Source: Roseibium album (GTDB lineage: Bacteria > Pseudomonadota > Alphaproteobacteria > Rhizobiales > Stappiaceae). Taken from it: 62,699 nt of DNA. Location: assembly GCA_001404055.1 (NCBI GenBank), contig CXTY01000027.1:5001-67699 (forward strand), given 5' to 3'. Shown one piece after another: positions 9,174 through 18,550 of the stretch. Under the pieces are notes generated by a model. It was not told the DNA's origin, searched no databases, and saw only the letters and a program-made list of their open reading frames with translations. Position numbers and translations under genes: made by a program. Every line of letters begins with the position of its first letter. Position 1 is the first letter of the stretch.

Positions 9174-10394
9174 ATGGAAACATTCGGCCTCGGCGTCGTC
9201 CTGTTCACGTTGATCGTGCTGGCACTGGTGACCATCATCATGGTGGCTCGCAGTCAGCTGGTTTCAACCGGGAACGTCAACATCACCATCAATGGCGAAA
9301 AAACCATTGCTGTACCGGCAGGCGGCAAGCTGCTGCAGACCCTTGCAGAACAGAAACTCTTTGTTCCATCTGCATGCGGAGGCGGCGGGACATGCGCCCA
9401 GTGCCGCGTCAAGATTCATTCGGGCGGCGGGTCAATCCTGCCAACCGAAGAGGGCCACATCACCAAGCGTGAAGCGGCTTGTGGTGACCGTCTGTCCTGT
9501 CAGGTCGCGGTCAAGCAGGACATGGACATCGAAGTTCCTGAAGAAGTCTTCGGTGTGAAAAAGTGGGAATGCACCGTGCGTTCCAACCAAAACGTCGCAA
9601 CCTTCATCAAGGATCTGGTTCTCGATCTTCCCGAGGGCGAAAACGTCGATTTCCGCGCTGGTGGTTACATCCAGATCGAAGCCCCGGCGCACACGCTTTC
9701 CTATACGGAATTCGATGTCGAAGAGGAGTACCGCGAGGACTGGGACAGGTTCAACTTGTGGCAATACAAGTCGACAGTTGATGTTCCGATTGAGCGCGCC
9801 TACTCCATGGCGAACTACCCTGAAGAAAAGGGCATGATCATGCTCAATGTCAGGGTTGCCTCTCCTCCACCGGGCTCTGAAGGTATTCCTCCTGGCCAGA
9901 TGTCGTCCTACATCTTCAATTTGAAGCCGGGCGACAAGGTCACGATCTCAGGTCCGTTTGGCGAGTTTTTTGCCCGCGACACGGAAAAGGAGATGGTCTT
10001 CATTGGTGGTGGTGCAGGCATGGCCCCAATGCGCAGCCACATCTTCGACCAGCTCAAGCGCCTGAATTCCAAGCGCAAGATTTCCTTCTGGTACGGCGCC
10101 CGCTCCAAGCGTGAAATGTTCTTTGTCGAGGACTTCGACACGCTGGCTGCAGAAAATGAGAACTTCGACTGGCATGTCGCTCTGTCTGATCCGGCTCCGA
10201 ACGAGGCTTGGGATGGCCACACTGGCTTCATTCACAATGTGCTCTACAACGAGTATCTGAAGGACCACCCGGCACCGGAAGATTGTGAATACTACATGTG
10301 TGGCCCCCCGATTATGAACTCCTCGGTCATCAACATGCTGCTTGAGCTGGGCGTTGATCGCGAAGACATCATGCTGGACGATTTCGGCGGCTAA
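9174..10394 (+). CDS. nqrF: Na+-translocating NADH:quinone reductase subunit F
   Basis: 406 residues. This is the NADH-oxidising subunit: an N-terminal membrane helix (residues 4-24), a plant-type [2Fe-2S] domain and a ferredoxin-reductase-like FAD/NADH module. The cluster ligands are Cys68, Cys74, Cys77 and Cys109 (CGGGGTCAQC and LSCQ). FAD binding shows as RAYSMANYP, and NADH binding as FIGGGAGMAPMRSH and YYMCGPP. It ends the operon 14 bp after nqrE and is followed by a strong terminator. Confidence 0.97.
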   Translation: METFGLGVVLFTLIVLALVTIIMVARSQLVSTGNVNITINGEKTIAVPAGGKLLQTLAEQKLFVPSACGGGGTCAQCRVKIHSGGGSILPTEEGHITKREAACGDRLSCQVAVKQDMDIEVPEEVFGVKKWECTVRSNQNVATFIKDLVLDLPEGENVDFRAGGYIQIEAPAHTLSYTEFDVEEEYREDWDRFNLWQYKSTVDVPIERAYSMANYPEEKGMIMLNVRVASPPPGSEGIPPGQMSSYIFNLKPGDKVTISGPFGEFFARDTEKEMVFIGGGAGMAPMRSHIFDQLKRLNSKRKISFWYGARSKREMFFVEDFDTLAAENENFDWHVALSDPAPNEAWDGHTGFIHNVLYNEYLKDHPAPEDCEYYMCGPPIMNSSVINMLLELGVDREDIMLDDFGG

Positions 10395-10415
10395 ACATTG
10401 TAAATTTTACAAACA

Positions 10416-10443
10416 AAAAACCGGCGATCTCTCGCCGGTTTTT
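10416..10443 (+). terminator. Rho-independent terminator after nqrF
   Basis: The stem AAAAACCGGCGA / TCGCCGGTTTTT has a 4-nt loop, beginning about 20 bp after the nqrF stop. The A-tract and T-tract on both sides mean it can also terminate the convergent minus-strand gene ending at 10454. Confidence 0.92.
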
Positions 10444-10453
10444 CTATTTGAAC

Positions 10454-10642
10454 TCAATATTTGAGCGGCAGGAACGCCAGTACAAGCAGACCGAGTCCAG
10501 CCGGCACGCCGTAAAGCCAGGCGCGTAATCGCCAACCCTCGGGCTGCTTCTTCCAGTTGTCGCGGTAAAGATGGCCGAAGCCAACAACCAGAACCATCAA
10601 GATGGATCCAGAGAGCGGCGTTATATAGAGATTATCGAACAC
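10454..10642 (-). CDS. Small two-helix membrane protein, unknown function
   Basis: 62 residues with two hydrophobic segments (about residues 8-25 and 42-58), separated by a basic loop DNWKKQPEGWRLR, so a likely inner-membrane hairpin. The GTG start at 10642 has AGGA about 5 nt upstream. The family is not recognised. It lies convergent to nqrF and downstream of the peroxiredoxin gene on the same strand, with a hairpin between. The good ribosome site and clean topology support a real gene. Confidence 0.6.
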   Translation of the reverse strand: MFDNLYITPLSGSILMVLVVGFGHLYRDNWKKQPEGWRLRAWLYGVPAGLGLLVLAFLPLKY

Positions 10643-10695
10643 GTCTTCCTGACAAAATTTTCTGCAAAAACTAGAAACACTATCCGTGCCTGAGG

Positions 10696-10726
10696 AGCGG
10701 AGCAGAGGTTGCTACCCCGCTCCGCT
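10696..10726 (-). repeat. Inverted repeat between peroxiredoxin and small membrane protein genes
   Basis: The arms AGCGGAGC (10696-10703) and GCTCCGCT (10719-10726) are perfect, with further GG/CC pairing inside. There is no T-run on the minus strand, so it is a weak terminator or an mRNA-stabilising stem for the upstream peroxiredoxin transcript. Confidence 0.5.
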
Positions 10727-10734
10727 TTATGTTG

Positions 10735-11385
10735 TTAGGCCGGTGCCTTTGTCTTGCGCAGGTAAGGCAGAATTGTTTCGAATTCGCCGAACTTTGCCTT
10801 TGCATCTTCATTGCTTACGGTCGCCGGAATAATCACGTCCTGACCGACTTGCCAGTTGGCTGGTGTTGCAACACCCTTGGCAGAAGTCTGCAGTCCATCC
10901 AGAGCACGGACGATCTCGGCGAAGTTACGACCGACTGTCATCGGGTAAGTCATGGAAAGCTTCAGCTGCTTGTCCGGACCGATGATAAAGACAGAGCGTA
11001 CGGTTGCACTGTCGGCGGGCGTACGTCCGTCCGGCAAATAGGCCTCTGCCGGCAACATGTCGAACGCCTTGGAGATTTTAAGGTCGTCATCTGCAATGAT
11101 CGGAAAGTCCGGTGTGGAACCCGAAGCCTTTTCAATGTCACCTTTCCACTTCCGGTGATCTTCAGCACTGTCCACGGAAACACCGATAACTTTGGTGCCA
11201 CGCTTTGCCCATTCATCTTTCAACTGGGCAACTACACCAAACTCCGTGGTGCAGACGGGTGTGAAATCCTTCGGGTGGCTGAACAGGATTACCCAGCTGT
11301 TTCCGATCCACTCGTGAAAATTGATTGTTCCCTGATCGGTTTCAGCCGAGAAATTGGGAACCGGGTCATTGATACGAAGTGACAT
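10735..11385 (-). CDS. 1-Cys peroxiredoxin (Prx6 type)
   Basis: 216 residues. It reduces hydrogen peroxide and organic hydroperoxides in the cytosol. The peroxidatic Cys45 lies in SHPKDFTPVCTTE, and it is the only cysteine, so no resolving Cys is present. The length and C-terminal extension (ATPANWQVGQDVIIPATVS) fit the Prx6 subfamily rather than AhpC. It is monocistronic or co-transcribed with the small membrane protein downstream. Confidence 0.93.
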   Translation of the reverse strand: MSLRINDPVPNFSAETDQGTINFHEWIGNSWVILFSHPKDFTPVCTTEFGVVAQLKDEWAKRGTKVIGVSVDSAEDHRKWKGDIEKASGSTPDFPIIADDDLKISKAFDMLPAEAYLPDGRTPADSATVRSVFIIGPDKQLKLSMTYPMTVGRNFAEIVRALDGLQTSAKGVATPANWQVGQDVIIPATVSNEDAKAKFGEFETILPYLRKTKAPA

Positions 11386-11608
11386 TTGAATGAATCCTTT
11401 TTCAGGTGCCTGTGTCTATTGGCGCATGAAACATACCGCTTAGCACCAAAATCGCCAGCTCAAATGCATCAATCGCTCGTGACACGCACCTGAAAACCAG
11501 GTGGTTCGTTTGAGCCAGCGCCAAAAAATGTGCTAACGCAAAAAATCAGCGTTTTGAAGGCGCCAAGACAAAAAACGAATACTGCTGACAAAGAAATGTG
11601 CTTTCAAA

Positions 11609-13264
11609 TCAAGCCAGAGTTCTTTCAAGATCATTGATGGACTTTGACGCCATGCCGCGTCCACGGATCATATCCGCAGCTTTTTCGGCGATCATGACAA
11701 CCGGCGAGGCCGTGTTGCCTGAAACTATTTTCGGCATGATCGACGCGTCGATCACTCTGAGACCCGTCAATCCGCGCGCACGTAGCTGCGTATCGACAAC
11801 CGATTGTTCATCCGCACCCATCCGGCATGTACCGACCGGGTGAAATATTGTCGTCGCAATATCTCCGATGCTTTTCAGCAGTTCCTCCTCACTCTGGACT
11901 TTAGGACCGGGTAGAATTTCCTCCGGTTGGTGCGGAGCAAGCGCCTTGGCGGTCATGATCGTGCGCGCCTGACGCACCGAAGAGATCGCGATTTCCTTGT
12001 CTCTCTCTGTTGAAAGATAGTTGAGGTGAATATCAGGCTGCTGTTTGAGGTCCCTGGTTGCAATATGGCTTGAACCAATGCTTTCGGGCCGCAGGTTGCA
12101 AACCGAAACAGTGATTGCCGGAAACGGGTGCAATGGGTCACCGAGACGATCAGTAGACAAGGGCTGAACGTGGTATTCGAGATCTGGTGTTGCCATCGCC
12201 GGATCGGACTTCGTAAACATGCCAAACTGACTAGGCGCCATGGACATCGGTCCGGACCTCTTGAAGGCATATTCAAGCGCGATCTTGGCCTTGCCAACAA
12301 TGCTGTTGGCCTTGGTGTTCAGCGTCTCCGCATTCTGGACCTTGAAAACTGTTCTGATTTGCAGGTGATCCTGAAGATTTTCACCAACACCTTCGCTTTC
12401 GTGTAGAACGTCGATCCCATTGTCAGAAAGAACCTCGCCAGAACCAATTCCCGAGAGTTCGAGTATCTTCGGCGAATTGATCGACCCGGCAGCCAGCAGC
12501 ACTTCACTTGAGGCCAGCGCCGTCTTGTCCTCACCTTGGTGACTGAAACACACACCAACAGCACTTTTGTCCTTTAGAAGGATATTCCGGGTCTCCGCGT
12601 GCGTGATCAATCGCAAGTTTGGACGCTTGAGTGCCGGTTTCAAAAACCCTTTTGCGGTATTCCAACGTACGCCACCGCGTTGATTGACCTCGAAAAACCC
12701 GCTTCCTTCATTATCGCCGTCATTGAAATCTTCACGTGGGTCTATGCCGAATTCACGTGCCCCGTTCTGAACCGCGCGCAGGATGTCCCATTCAAGGCGT
12801 TGCTTGGCAACTTTCCATTCCCCGCCGCTTCCATGCAATTCACCCTCACCACCATGGTGGTCCTCTGATTTCATGAAATAGGGAAGGACATCTTCCCAAG
12901 CCCAACCGACATTGCCGAGCTGACGCCAGTGGTCGTAATCAGTGGCCTGCCCACGCATGTAGATCATGCCGTTAACAGACGAACAGCCACCCAGAACCTT
13001 GCCACGCGGATAGACCAGGCTACGACCATTCAAACCCTTTTCCGCCGCAGTCTTCATCATCCAGTCGGTACGCGGATTACCAATGCAGTAAAGGTAACCG
13101 ACGGGAATATGAACCCAGTGGTAGTTGTCCGATCCACCGGCTTCCAGCAGCAATACCCTGACGGAAGGATCTTCCGTCAAACGGTTCGCAAGCACACATC
13201 CAGCCGTGCCCGCGCCCACGATGATGTAATCATAGGTTCCATCCAGTTTCTCTGGCCGGTTCAT
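11609..13264 (-). CDS. GMC-family FAD oxidoreductase (choline dehydrogenase-like)
   Basis: 551 residues. An FAD-binding GAGTAGCVLANRL starts at about residue 17. The GMC signatures GKVLGGCSSVNGMIYMRG and AAGSINSPKILELSGIG are present, as is the catalytic-His segment TIFHPVGTCRMG near the C-terminus, followed by NTASPVVMIAEKAADMI. Such enzymes oxidise alcohols (choline, polyols, PEG, alkanols). It is 123 bp downstream of the medium-chain dehydrogenase gene on the same strand and may be a distal member of that operon. No betB or betI neighbour supports a choline role, so the substrate is open. Confidence 0.9.
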   Translation of the reverse strand: MNRPEKLDGTYDYIIVGAGTAGCVLANRLTEDPSVRVLLLEAGGSDNYHWVHIPVGYLYCIGNPRTDWMMKTAAEKGLNGRSLVYPRGKVLGGCSSVNGMIYMRGQATDYDHWRQLGNVGWAWEDVLPYFMKSEDHHGGEGELHGSGGEWKVAKQRLEWDILRAVQNGAREFGIDPREDFNDGDNEGSGFFEVNQRGGVRWNTAKGFLKPALKRPNLRLITHAETRNILLKDKSAVGVCFSHQGEDKTALASSEVLLAAGSINSPKILELSGIGSGEVLSDNGIDVLHESEGVGENLQDHLQIRTVFKVQNAETLNTKANSIVGKAKIALEYAFKRSGPMSMAPSQFGMFTKSDPAMATPDLEYHVQPLSTDRLGDPLHPFPAITVSVCNLRPESIGSSHIATRDLKQQPDIHLNYLSTERDKEIAISSVRQARTIMTAKALAPHQPEEILPGPKVQSEEELLKSIGDIATTIFHPVGTCRMGADEQSVVDTQLRARGLTGLRVIDASIMPKIVSGNTASPVVMIAEKAADMIRGRGMASKSINDLERTLA

Positions 13265-13387
13265 GAGAAATTCCGTTCTTACAAAGGCAAGGTCTGATCA
13301 GGCAAATTTCCTGCATTTCAAACATGATAATGCAATTTCACCTGGACAGATCGATCTTTCTAGTGGCCGACCTGCCCAGACAAATTC

Positions 13388-14398
13388 TTAGTATTTAATC
13401 ACAAGTTTCCCGATCGTCGCGGCCTTTTCAATGATCATATGCGCTTCTTTCAAAGTCGCAGCTGAAAGCCCGTTCAACACCCGTGTCTCGATGGTCGAAA
13501 CCACTTTGTCTTCCACCAGTCGCGCCATGCGGGCCAGGATCTCACCCTGACGGCTCATGTCCGGTGTGCCGAACAGGGAACGTGTGAACATCAATTCCCA
13601 CATCAGGGCGGCTGATTTTCCCTGAAGCGCTGAAACATTCAGATTGTCGGGTGTTTCAACGATCGTCCCGATACGGCCCTGAGGTGCAATCAACTCGCAC
13701 ATGGCATCCCAGTGCTGGGACGTATCGGCGTATTGCGTGATGTAGCCGACGTTTTCGAACCCTGCCTTGCGGGTCTCACTGACAAGGTCCCGATGGTCAA
13801 CAATTTCATGAGCGCCCATTTGTCTGCACCAATCCGCAGACTCCTTGCGGGACGCGGTGGCGATCACAGTTGCATTCGTCAGTTTGCGCGCAATCTGGGT
13901 CGTTATTGATCCAACGCCGCCTGCGCCACCTATGACCAGCAATGAGAAAGCCCGCTCATCGGCTGGTACCTGGAGGCGGGAAAACAGCATTTCCCACGCA
14001 GTGAGAGAAACGAGCGGCAAGGATGCGGCGGCTTCCGGTTGGACGCCTTTCGGGGCCAGGGAAACAATGCGATGATCAACACCTTGTAGTTCGGCATAGG
14101 AGCCGGGACGCGACGCATCGCCGGCGTACCAGACCCGGTCACCCGGTTTGAAACCGGTCACGCTGCTCCCGCAGGAGCGAACAATTCCGACAGCATCATA
14201 ACCGAGCACAAAAGCGGTTTCGTGAGGTGTATCAACCGCAGTTCGAATGCGGCGCTTCGCATCAGCCGGATTAATCGAAACTGCCTCGATCTCAACCAGG
14301 AGATCGTTCTCACCTGTCACGGGGTCTGGCAAGTCTACGTCCAGAAGACTTTCTGAATGGTCGATCGGCAGGGAATTGAAAAATCCTACAGCTTTCAT
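13388..14398 (-). CDS. Zinc-type alcohol dehydrogenase-like / quinone oxidoreductase (MDR family)
   Basis: 336 residues. A GroES-like N-terminal domain contains the conserved VSINPADAKRR. A Rossmann domain contains VIGGAGGVGSITTQIARKL for NADPH binding. The usual catalytic Cys/His zinc ligands are not evident, placing it with the non-zinc quinone oxidoreductase branch. The start at 14398 is 4 bp after the kinase stop, so it is translated from the same transcript as the sugar operon. A housekeeping aldehyde or enone reductase is an alternative. Confidence 0.85.
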   Translation of the reverse strand: MKAVGFFNSLPIDHSESLLDVDLPDPVTGENDLLVEIEAVSINPADAKRRIRTAVDTPHETAFVLGYDAVGIVRSCGSSVTGFKPGDRVWYAGDASRPGSYAELQGVDHRIVSLAPKGVQPEAAASLPLVSLTAWEMLFSRLQVPADERAFSLLVIGGAGGVGSITTQIARKLTNATVIATASRKESADWCRQMGAHEIVDHRDLVSETRKAGFENVGYITQYADTSQHWDAMCELIAPQGRIGTIVETPDNLNVSALQGKSAALMWELMFTRSLFGTPDMSRQGEILARMARLVEDKVVSTIETRVLNGLSAATLKEAHMIIEKAATIGKLVIKY

Positions 14399-14402
14399 GG
14401 GA

Positions 14403-15923
14403 TCATGTTCCTGGTGTGTTGGGTTTTGAAATCTCGTTCCAGAAAGACCGCATGGCCTCGGCGAGTTTCAAATAGGTTTGATATCGTTTGTCGTAATGTG
14501 CCTTCATCGTGGAATCAGGCTGAAACGTCTGTTTGGCATGGGTCATCGAGGTGACCGCATCTTCATATGCGGGAAACAATCCCGTTCCGACACCTGCACC
14601 GATGGCCGCTCCCAGTGCGCCTGTTTCACGTGCCTCCGCGACGCCGATAGACACGCCTAGGCAGTCGGCAAACATCTGTGGCCAGACCGGGCTGCGCGCC
14701 CCGCCACCGGAGAGAACCGCAGTATCGAACCGCACACCGGACGACTGAAGCACCTCGATATGACGGCGATGCTCGAACATCACGCCTTCAAAAAGAGCGC
14801 GCAGCATGTGCCCTTCGGTATGCCAACCGGCGACACCATAGAACCCGGCCCGGTAGTCCGCCCCCTGTCCCGAGCCATAGAGAAACGGGTGAAAGAAAGG
14901 GTCGTCAGCAGACGGCTGCGTTTCCGCGATACGCTCGTTGCAGTAACCGAACGGATCATCGTGATGTTTGCCGCGTTCAACGAACTCACGCACATACCAC
15001 TCCAGATTTGCAGCAGAAGTTGCGCTTGCCTCGATATTCACATATCTGCCTGGCGCAAACCCGGACGCCATGAACATGGAACGGTTGACCACGGGCTGTT
15101 CTGAAAACACCTGATTAATGCTCCAGGTGCCCGCGATGATCGACGCTTCGCCGGTATTGACCACGCCGGAGCCGATCGCGCTGGAGATAACGTCAAAGTA
15201 GCCACCCACGACAGGCGTACCTTCTGTCAGACCGGTAAGTTCTGCGGTCTCGGCAGTAATCTCACCTGCTACATCAGTCGGGTGAATCAGACGAGGCAGT
15301 AGTTTCCTGGTATCCGGGAGCCCGTAGAGCGCAAGAAGGTCGTCATCATAGGAACAGTCAGGCATGCGTGTCATACCCGCCCCCGACATGTCGGAGATCT
15401 CGCTCACCCGCTGTCCGGTTAGTTTGAAGGTGATAAAGTCCTTGCAAAACAGGACCGTCCCGACCTTCTCGTAAAGATCAGGCCGGTATTTCTTTATCCA
15501 CGCCAGAAGTACTGGCGTTTGCGACGGCCAGGGCTCCTGGAGACAAAGCGCATGCAGCTCTTCACCATGGGCCGCACGCAATTTTGCTGCCAAGTCGGCT
15601 GCCCTTGTGTCGAGCGACTGGATGCCTACCAATGGTTGGTCATTCTGATCAAGCAAGTACAGACCGTTGCCGTGGCCGGCACATCCAATCGCGGCAATTT
15701 GTTTCGGATCGATCCCTGCGTTTTCAATGCAGTGCCTGATCGCAAGCTTGGCATTATTCCATAGCTCACCGAGATCGCGCTCGACATGCCCTGGTTGGGG
15801 AGTTGACGACTGTCCATCCAACGCATGCATGGCAATCTGGCGTCCCTTCAGGTCGAAGAGCACCGCCTTGATCACCGTATTGCCGGCATCAAGCCCCAGC
15901 AAATATTTGCTTTCGTCAGCCAC
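14403..15923 (-). CDS. FGGY-family carbohydrate kinase (polyol/sugar kinase)
   Basis: 506 residues. The ATPase fold opens with LLGLDAGNTVIKAVLFD. The FGGY C-terminal signature region is GVMFEHRRHIEVLQSSG followed by VLSGGGARSPVWPQMFADCL. It phosphorylates a sugar or polyol with ATP. I chose GTG 15923, which overlaps the aldolase stop by 8 nt (GTGGCTGA); a GTG at 15959 is possible. The neighbourhood (GlpD-like dehydrogenase, aldolase, SorC regulator, ribose-type ABC importer) resembles erythritol and other polyol loci, so EryA-like polyol kinase activity is a reasonable guess, not a demonstration. Confidence 0.87.
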   Translation of the reverse strand: MADESKYLLGLDAGNTVIKAVLFDLKGRQIAMHALDGQSSTPQPGHVERDLGELWNNAKLAIRHCIENAGIDPKQIAAIGCAGHGNGLYLLDQNDQPLVGIQSLDTRAADLAAKLRAAHGEELHALCLQEPWPSQTPVLLAWIKKYRPDLYEKVGTVLFCKDFITFKLTGQRVSEISDMSGAGMTRMPDCSYDDDLLALYGLPDTRKLLPRLIHPTDVAGEITAETAELTGLTEGTPVVGGYFDVISSAIGSGVVNTGEASIIAGTWSINQVFSEQPVVNRSMFMASGFAPGRYVNIEASATSAANLEWYVREFVERGKHHDDPFGYCNERIAETQPSADDPFFHPFLYGSGQGADYRAGFYGVAGWHTEGHMLRALFEGVMFEHRRHIEVLQSSGVRFDTAVLSGGGARSPVWPQMFADCLGVSIGVAEARETGALGAAIGAGVGTGLFPAYEDAVTSMTHAKQTFQPDSTMKAHYDKRYQTYLKLAEAMRSFWNEISKPNTPGT

Positions 15924-16758
15924 GGTTATAGATGTCCCAAGCTTCTTCTCCCTCGGCACCGTTGTGGATCATGGCCATGAGCGCAGACACCACCGCTTTC
16001 GGATTGTCATGCTGATAGATATTTCGGCCGTAAACCATTCCCATTGCACCTTGGGACATGAGCGCTGCCGATTTTTTCAAGACTGTCTTCAAGTCTTCCT
16101 TGCCGCCACCACGTACCAAGACAGGCACCCGCGCGGCTTCGACGACGCGATGAAAATCTTCCGGTCTCTCGGTCGGGTCCGCCTTGATGATGTCCGCTCC
16201 CATCTCGCTTGCCAACCGGACCAAGGTGACGATTTTATCCGCATCGCCGTCAACCTGGTAACCGCCCTTGATGTCGTTTGGCAGCATGACAAGGGGTTCA
16301 ATCATCAACGGCATTCCGTATTTGTGGCAGGCGGCACGTACACGGGAAATATTTTCAACGCACTGGCGGAAGAGCTCAGGCTCATCGGGCAACATGAACA
16401 GGTTTACCACCACGCAAGCGGCATCCATTTCCAAGGCGCCGATGATCGGCTCATCCGCGTTCTGCAGCATGGACCACATGATCCGGTGGCGATGATCATT
16501 GTAGGGGTTGCCCATATCGATGCGCATCACAAGCGCTGGCTTGTCCTTTTCCGGACAGTTCTGCAGCAGATCTGCTTGCCCATAAGCCATCTGGATCGCG
16601 TCGGGCTTTGCCTTGATCAAGGTGCCAACGACACCCGCCATATCTTCAAGGCCAACCATGAAACTCGGCTCGTTACACACGCCATGGTCAATCGCTACAT
16701 CAAGACAGCCACCGTGCGTGAACATCCGGTTCATGCGGGCTTTTGTACTAACACGCAT
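15916..16758 (-). CDS. Class I aldolase of the DeoC/FbaB/LsrF type
   Basis: 280 residues. The TIM-barrel includes GCLDVAIDHGVCNEP near the start and the Schiff-base lysine segment MGADIIKADPTERPEDF. A phosphate-binding VLVRGGGKEDLKTVL and GMVYGRNIYQH lie towards the C-terminus. Members cleave sugar phosphates such as fructose-1,6-bisphosphate or phospho-AI-2. The ATG at 16758 has GGAG 7 nt upstream and overlaps the preceding dehydrogenase by 11 nt, so translation is coupled. In context it probably cleaves a ketose phosphate to DHAP and a small aldehyde. Confidence 0.87.
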   Translation of the reverse strand: MRVSTKARMNRMFTHGGCLDVAIDHGVCNEPSFMVGLEDMAGVVGTLIKAKPDAIQMAYGQADLLQNCPEKDKPALVMRIDMGNPYNDHRHRIMWSMLQNADEPIIGALEMDAACVVVNLFMLPDEPELFRQCVENISRVRAACHKYGMPLMIEPLVMLPNDIKGGYQVDGDADKIVTLVRLASEMGADIIKADPTERPEDFHRVVEAARVPVLVRGGGKEDLKTVLKKSAALMSQGAMGMVYGRNIYQHDNPKAVVSALMAMIHNGAEGEEAWDIYNRG

Positions 16759-18475
16759 TCTTCGCTCCAATTTTTTGTACCCGAGCTTCCAGCATTTGCC
16801 TGGAAACACCGTGATAGTCGTTGAGTTCCTGAATGAGATCCGAACGCTGCTGCTCGGCCTCCTGAGGGGTGAGATTTCTTTCGCGTCGGATCAGGGATGT
16901 GAGTTGTTCGATGGCCTCCATCGATACGCTTCCATCAATCGCCAAAGAGGTTCGACGCAGGACGAGATCGGAGACGGTTTCAACAAACTCGTTGCGAAGC
17001 AGGTAGAGAATTTCGTTCACCGTAAGCTGACTACCGACAATTGGCTGGTCCGGCTCCCGGGCGCTGTAAATCTCCTGCAATTCAGCAGCCGCTGTTCCAT
17101 AGGTTTGTGCCAGATAAGCTGAACGATCCGAACTGATCCCGAATTCCTTTTCGAGCGTTTTTGCGAGCGCGTGACGCTCTTTCGGAAAATCTTTTCCGCC
17201 GCCGATCGGAAGGGCCAACGTGTCCTTCTTCCTCGGTTGTCCAAGTTCGCGAAGGACTTCATCAGCCGTCTGCTCGGCAAAGGCGCGGAACGTTGTCCAT
17301 TTGCCGCCGACCATACACAATTGGGGGACGTCCCCATCCAGACGCTTTGTGTAATGCCCTCGCGAAATCCGGCCGGTAAAGTCTTGATCGCTTTTTGGCA
17401 ACGGACGAATGCCAGCGTAGCTAAAGACAACGTCCTCAATCGGCACGTCGATCTCCGGGAAAACCAGGCGCAGAGACTCCAGGATGTAATCTCTTTCCGC
17501 GTCTTCGCAACGGACCCGTTTGGCCGAATTGACGCGAATATCGGTGGACCCGGCCAGGACTTTGCCGAGATAGGGAAAAACGATACAGACCCGGCCATCG
17601 GCATTCTCAAAATAGACCATATGACCGGCCAGAGCCTCTTCCATCTCCGGATTGTCAATGATGAGATGGGATCCCTTTGTTCCCGAAACCAGTCTCTCAC
17701 GGTCAGGACTGCCACTGATCTGCGCAATCGTGTCATCGAGCCAAGCCCCTGTGGCGTTGACGACGACGCGGGCTGAAACAACAGCCTTTTCACCAGTACG
17801 ATTGCATGCAATCTGGAAGCGACCAGCCTGCGGGCTAACTTCGGCGTAATTCATGGCAACGCAGGCGGGCGCCTGTCGGGCAGTGTCGGTGAGCAACTCA
17901 ATACCAAGCCGTTCCGGGTGGCTTATCCAGGCATCATGATAGGTGGCCGAAAATCTCAAGTCTGGCGTCAATTTCGGCCAACTGGAAAGAGTGCTCTTTC
18001 TGCTTTGAAACGTGTGTTTGGGTAGCAAGCGGCGGGTGCGTGTCACCCAGTCATAGAGGGAAAGACCGAGCTTGATCGGAAGAGCGCCGCGGCTGGAGGG
18101 TTTGCCCGACAATCCAAAAAAGCTGGCAGCAGAATTCAAAAGCCCTGAGAAAACCGATTTTATCGGAATAACCGTCGGCAACGGACGCACCAGATGAGGA
18201 GCATTCTCCAACAAAGCATCCCGCTCGCGCAGTGACTCTCGTACAAGGTCAAATTCACCATTCTCCAGATATCTCAGCCCGCCATGGATCATACGCGAAG
18301 GCGCCGCGCTGCACCCCGAACAAAAGTCATTCCGCTCGACGAGAAGCACACGCACCCCCTGCAGCGCCAACTCGCGATAGACACCTATGCCGTTGATCCC
18401 ACCGCCGACGACAATGACATCGAACGCGCCGTCGCTGCGCAGGCCGTCCCAATTTTGCTGCCGTTGATCGGACAT
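16748..18475 (-). CDS. FAD-dependent polyol-phosphate dehydrogenase (GlpD/EryB-like)
   Basis: 575 residues. The N-terminal FAD site is DVIVVGGGINGIGVYREL, followed by the GlpD-family SRMIHGGLRYLE. The catalytic domain has GAWLDD, GTKGSHLII and AGIRPLP, and ends with the C-terminal helical domain of GlpD. The family oxidises sn-glycerol-3-phosphate or, in EryB, erythritol phosphate, passing electrons to quinone at the inner membrane. Placement between an aldo/keto reductase and an aldolase/kinase pair argues for a polyol phosphate other than glycerol-3-phosphate. It is followed by an 11-nt overlap with the aldolase gene. Confidence 0.88.
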   Translation of the reverse strand: MSDQRQQNWDGLRSDGAFDVIVVGGGINGIGVYRELALQGVRVLLVERNDFCSGCSAAPSRMIHGGLRYLENGEFDLVRESLRERDALLENAPHLVRPLPTVIPIKSVFSGLLNSAASFFGLSGKPSSRGALPIKLGLSLYDWVTRTRRLLPKHTFQSRKSTLSSWPKLTPDLRFSATYHDAWISHPERLGIELLTDTARQAPACVAMNYAEVSPQAGRFQIACNRTGEKAVVSARVVVNATGAWLDDTIAQISGSPDRERLVSGTKGSHLIIDNPEMEEALAGHMVYFENADGRVCIVFPYLGKVLAGSTDIRVNSAKRVRCEDAERDYILESLRLVFPEIDVPIEDVVFSYAGIRPLPKSDQDFTGRISRGHYTKRLDGDVPQLCMVGGKWTTFRAFAEQTADEVLRELGQPRKKDTLALPIGGGKDFPKERHALAKTLEKEFGISSDRSAYLAQTYGTAAAELQEIYSAREPDQPIVGSQLTVNEILYLLRNEFVETVSDLVLRRTSLAIDGSVSMEAIEQLTSLIRRERNLTPQEAEQQRSDLIQELNDYHGVSRQMLEARVQKIGAKNAC

Positions 18476-18550
18476 AGTTCTCCTGTTCGCCGAAACCAGA
18501 TTCGGCGTCCTTTTGTTCTTGTTTTCAGCGGGCGCCTGGCGCCTGTTGGA

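Noticed and set aside
11609..13264. GMC oxidoreductase as choline dehydrogenase BetA
   Set aside because: There are no betaine aldehyde dehydrogenase, BetI or choline transport genes nearby, so only the family name is supported.
15667..16824. A 385-codon plus-strand frame across the aldolase and kinase genes
   Set aside because: It is antisense to two clearly coding, motif-bearing genes and its protein is His/Arg-rich without a recognisable domain.
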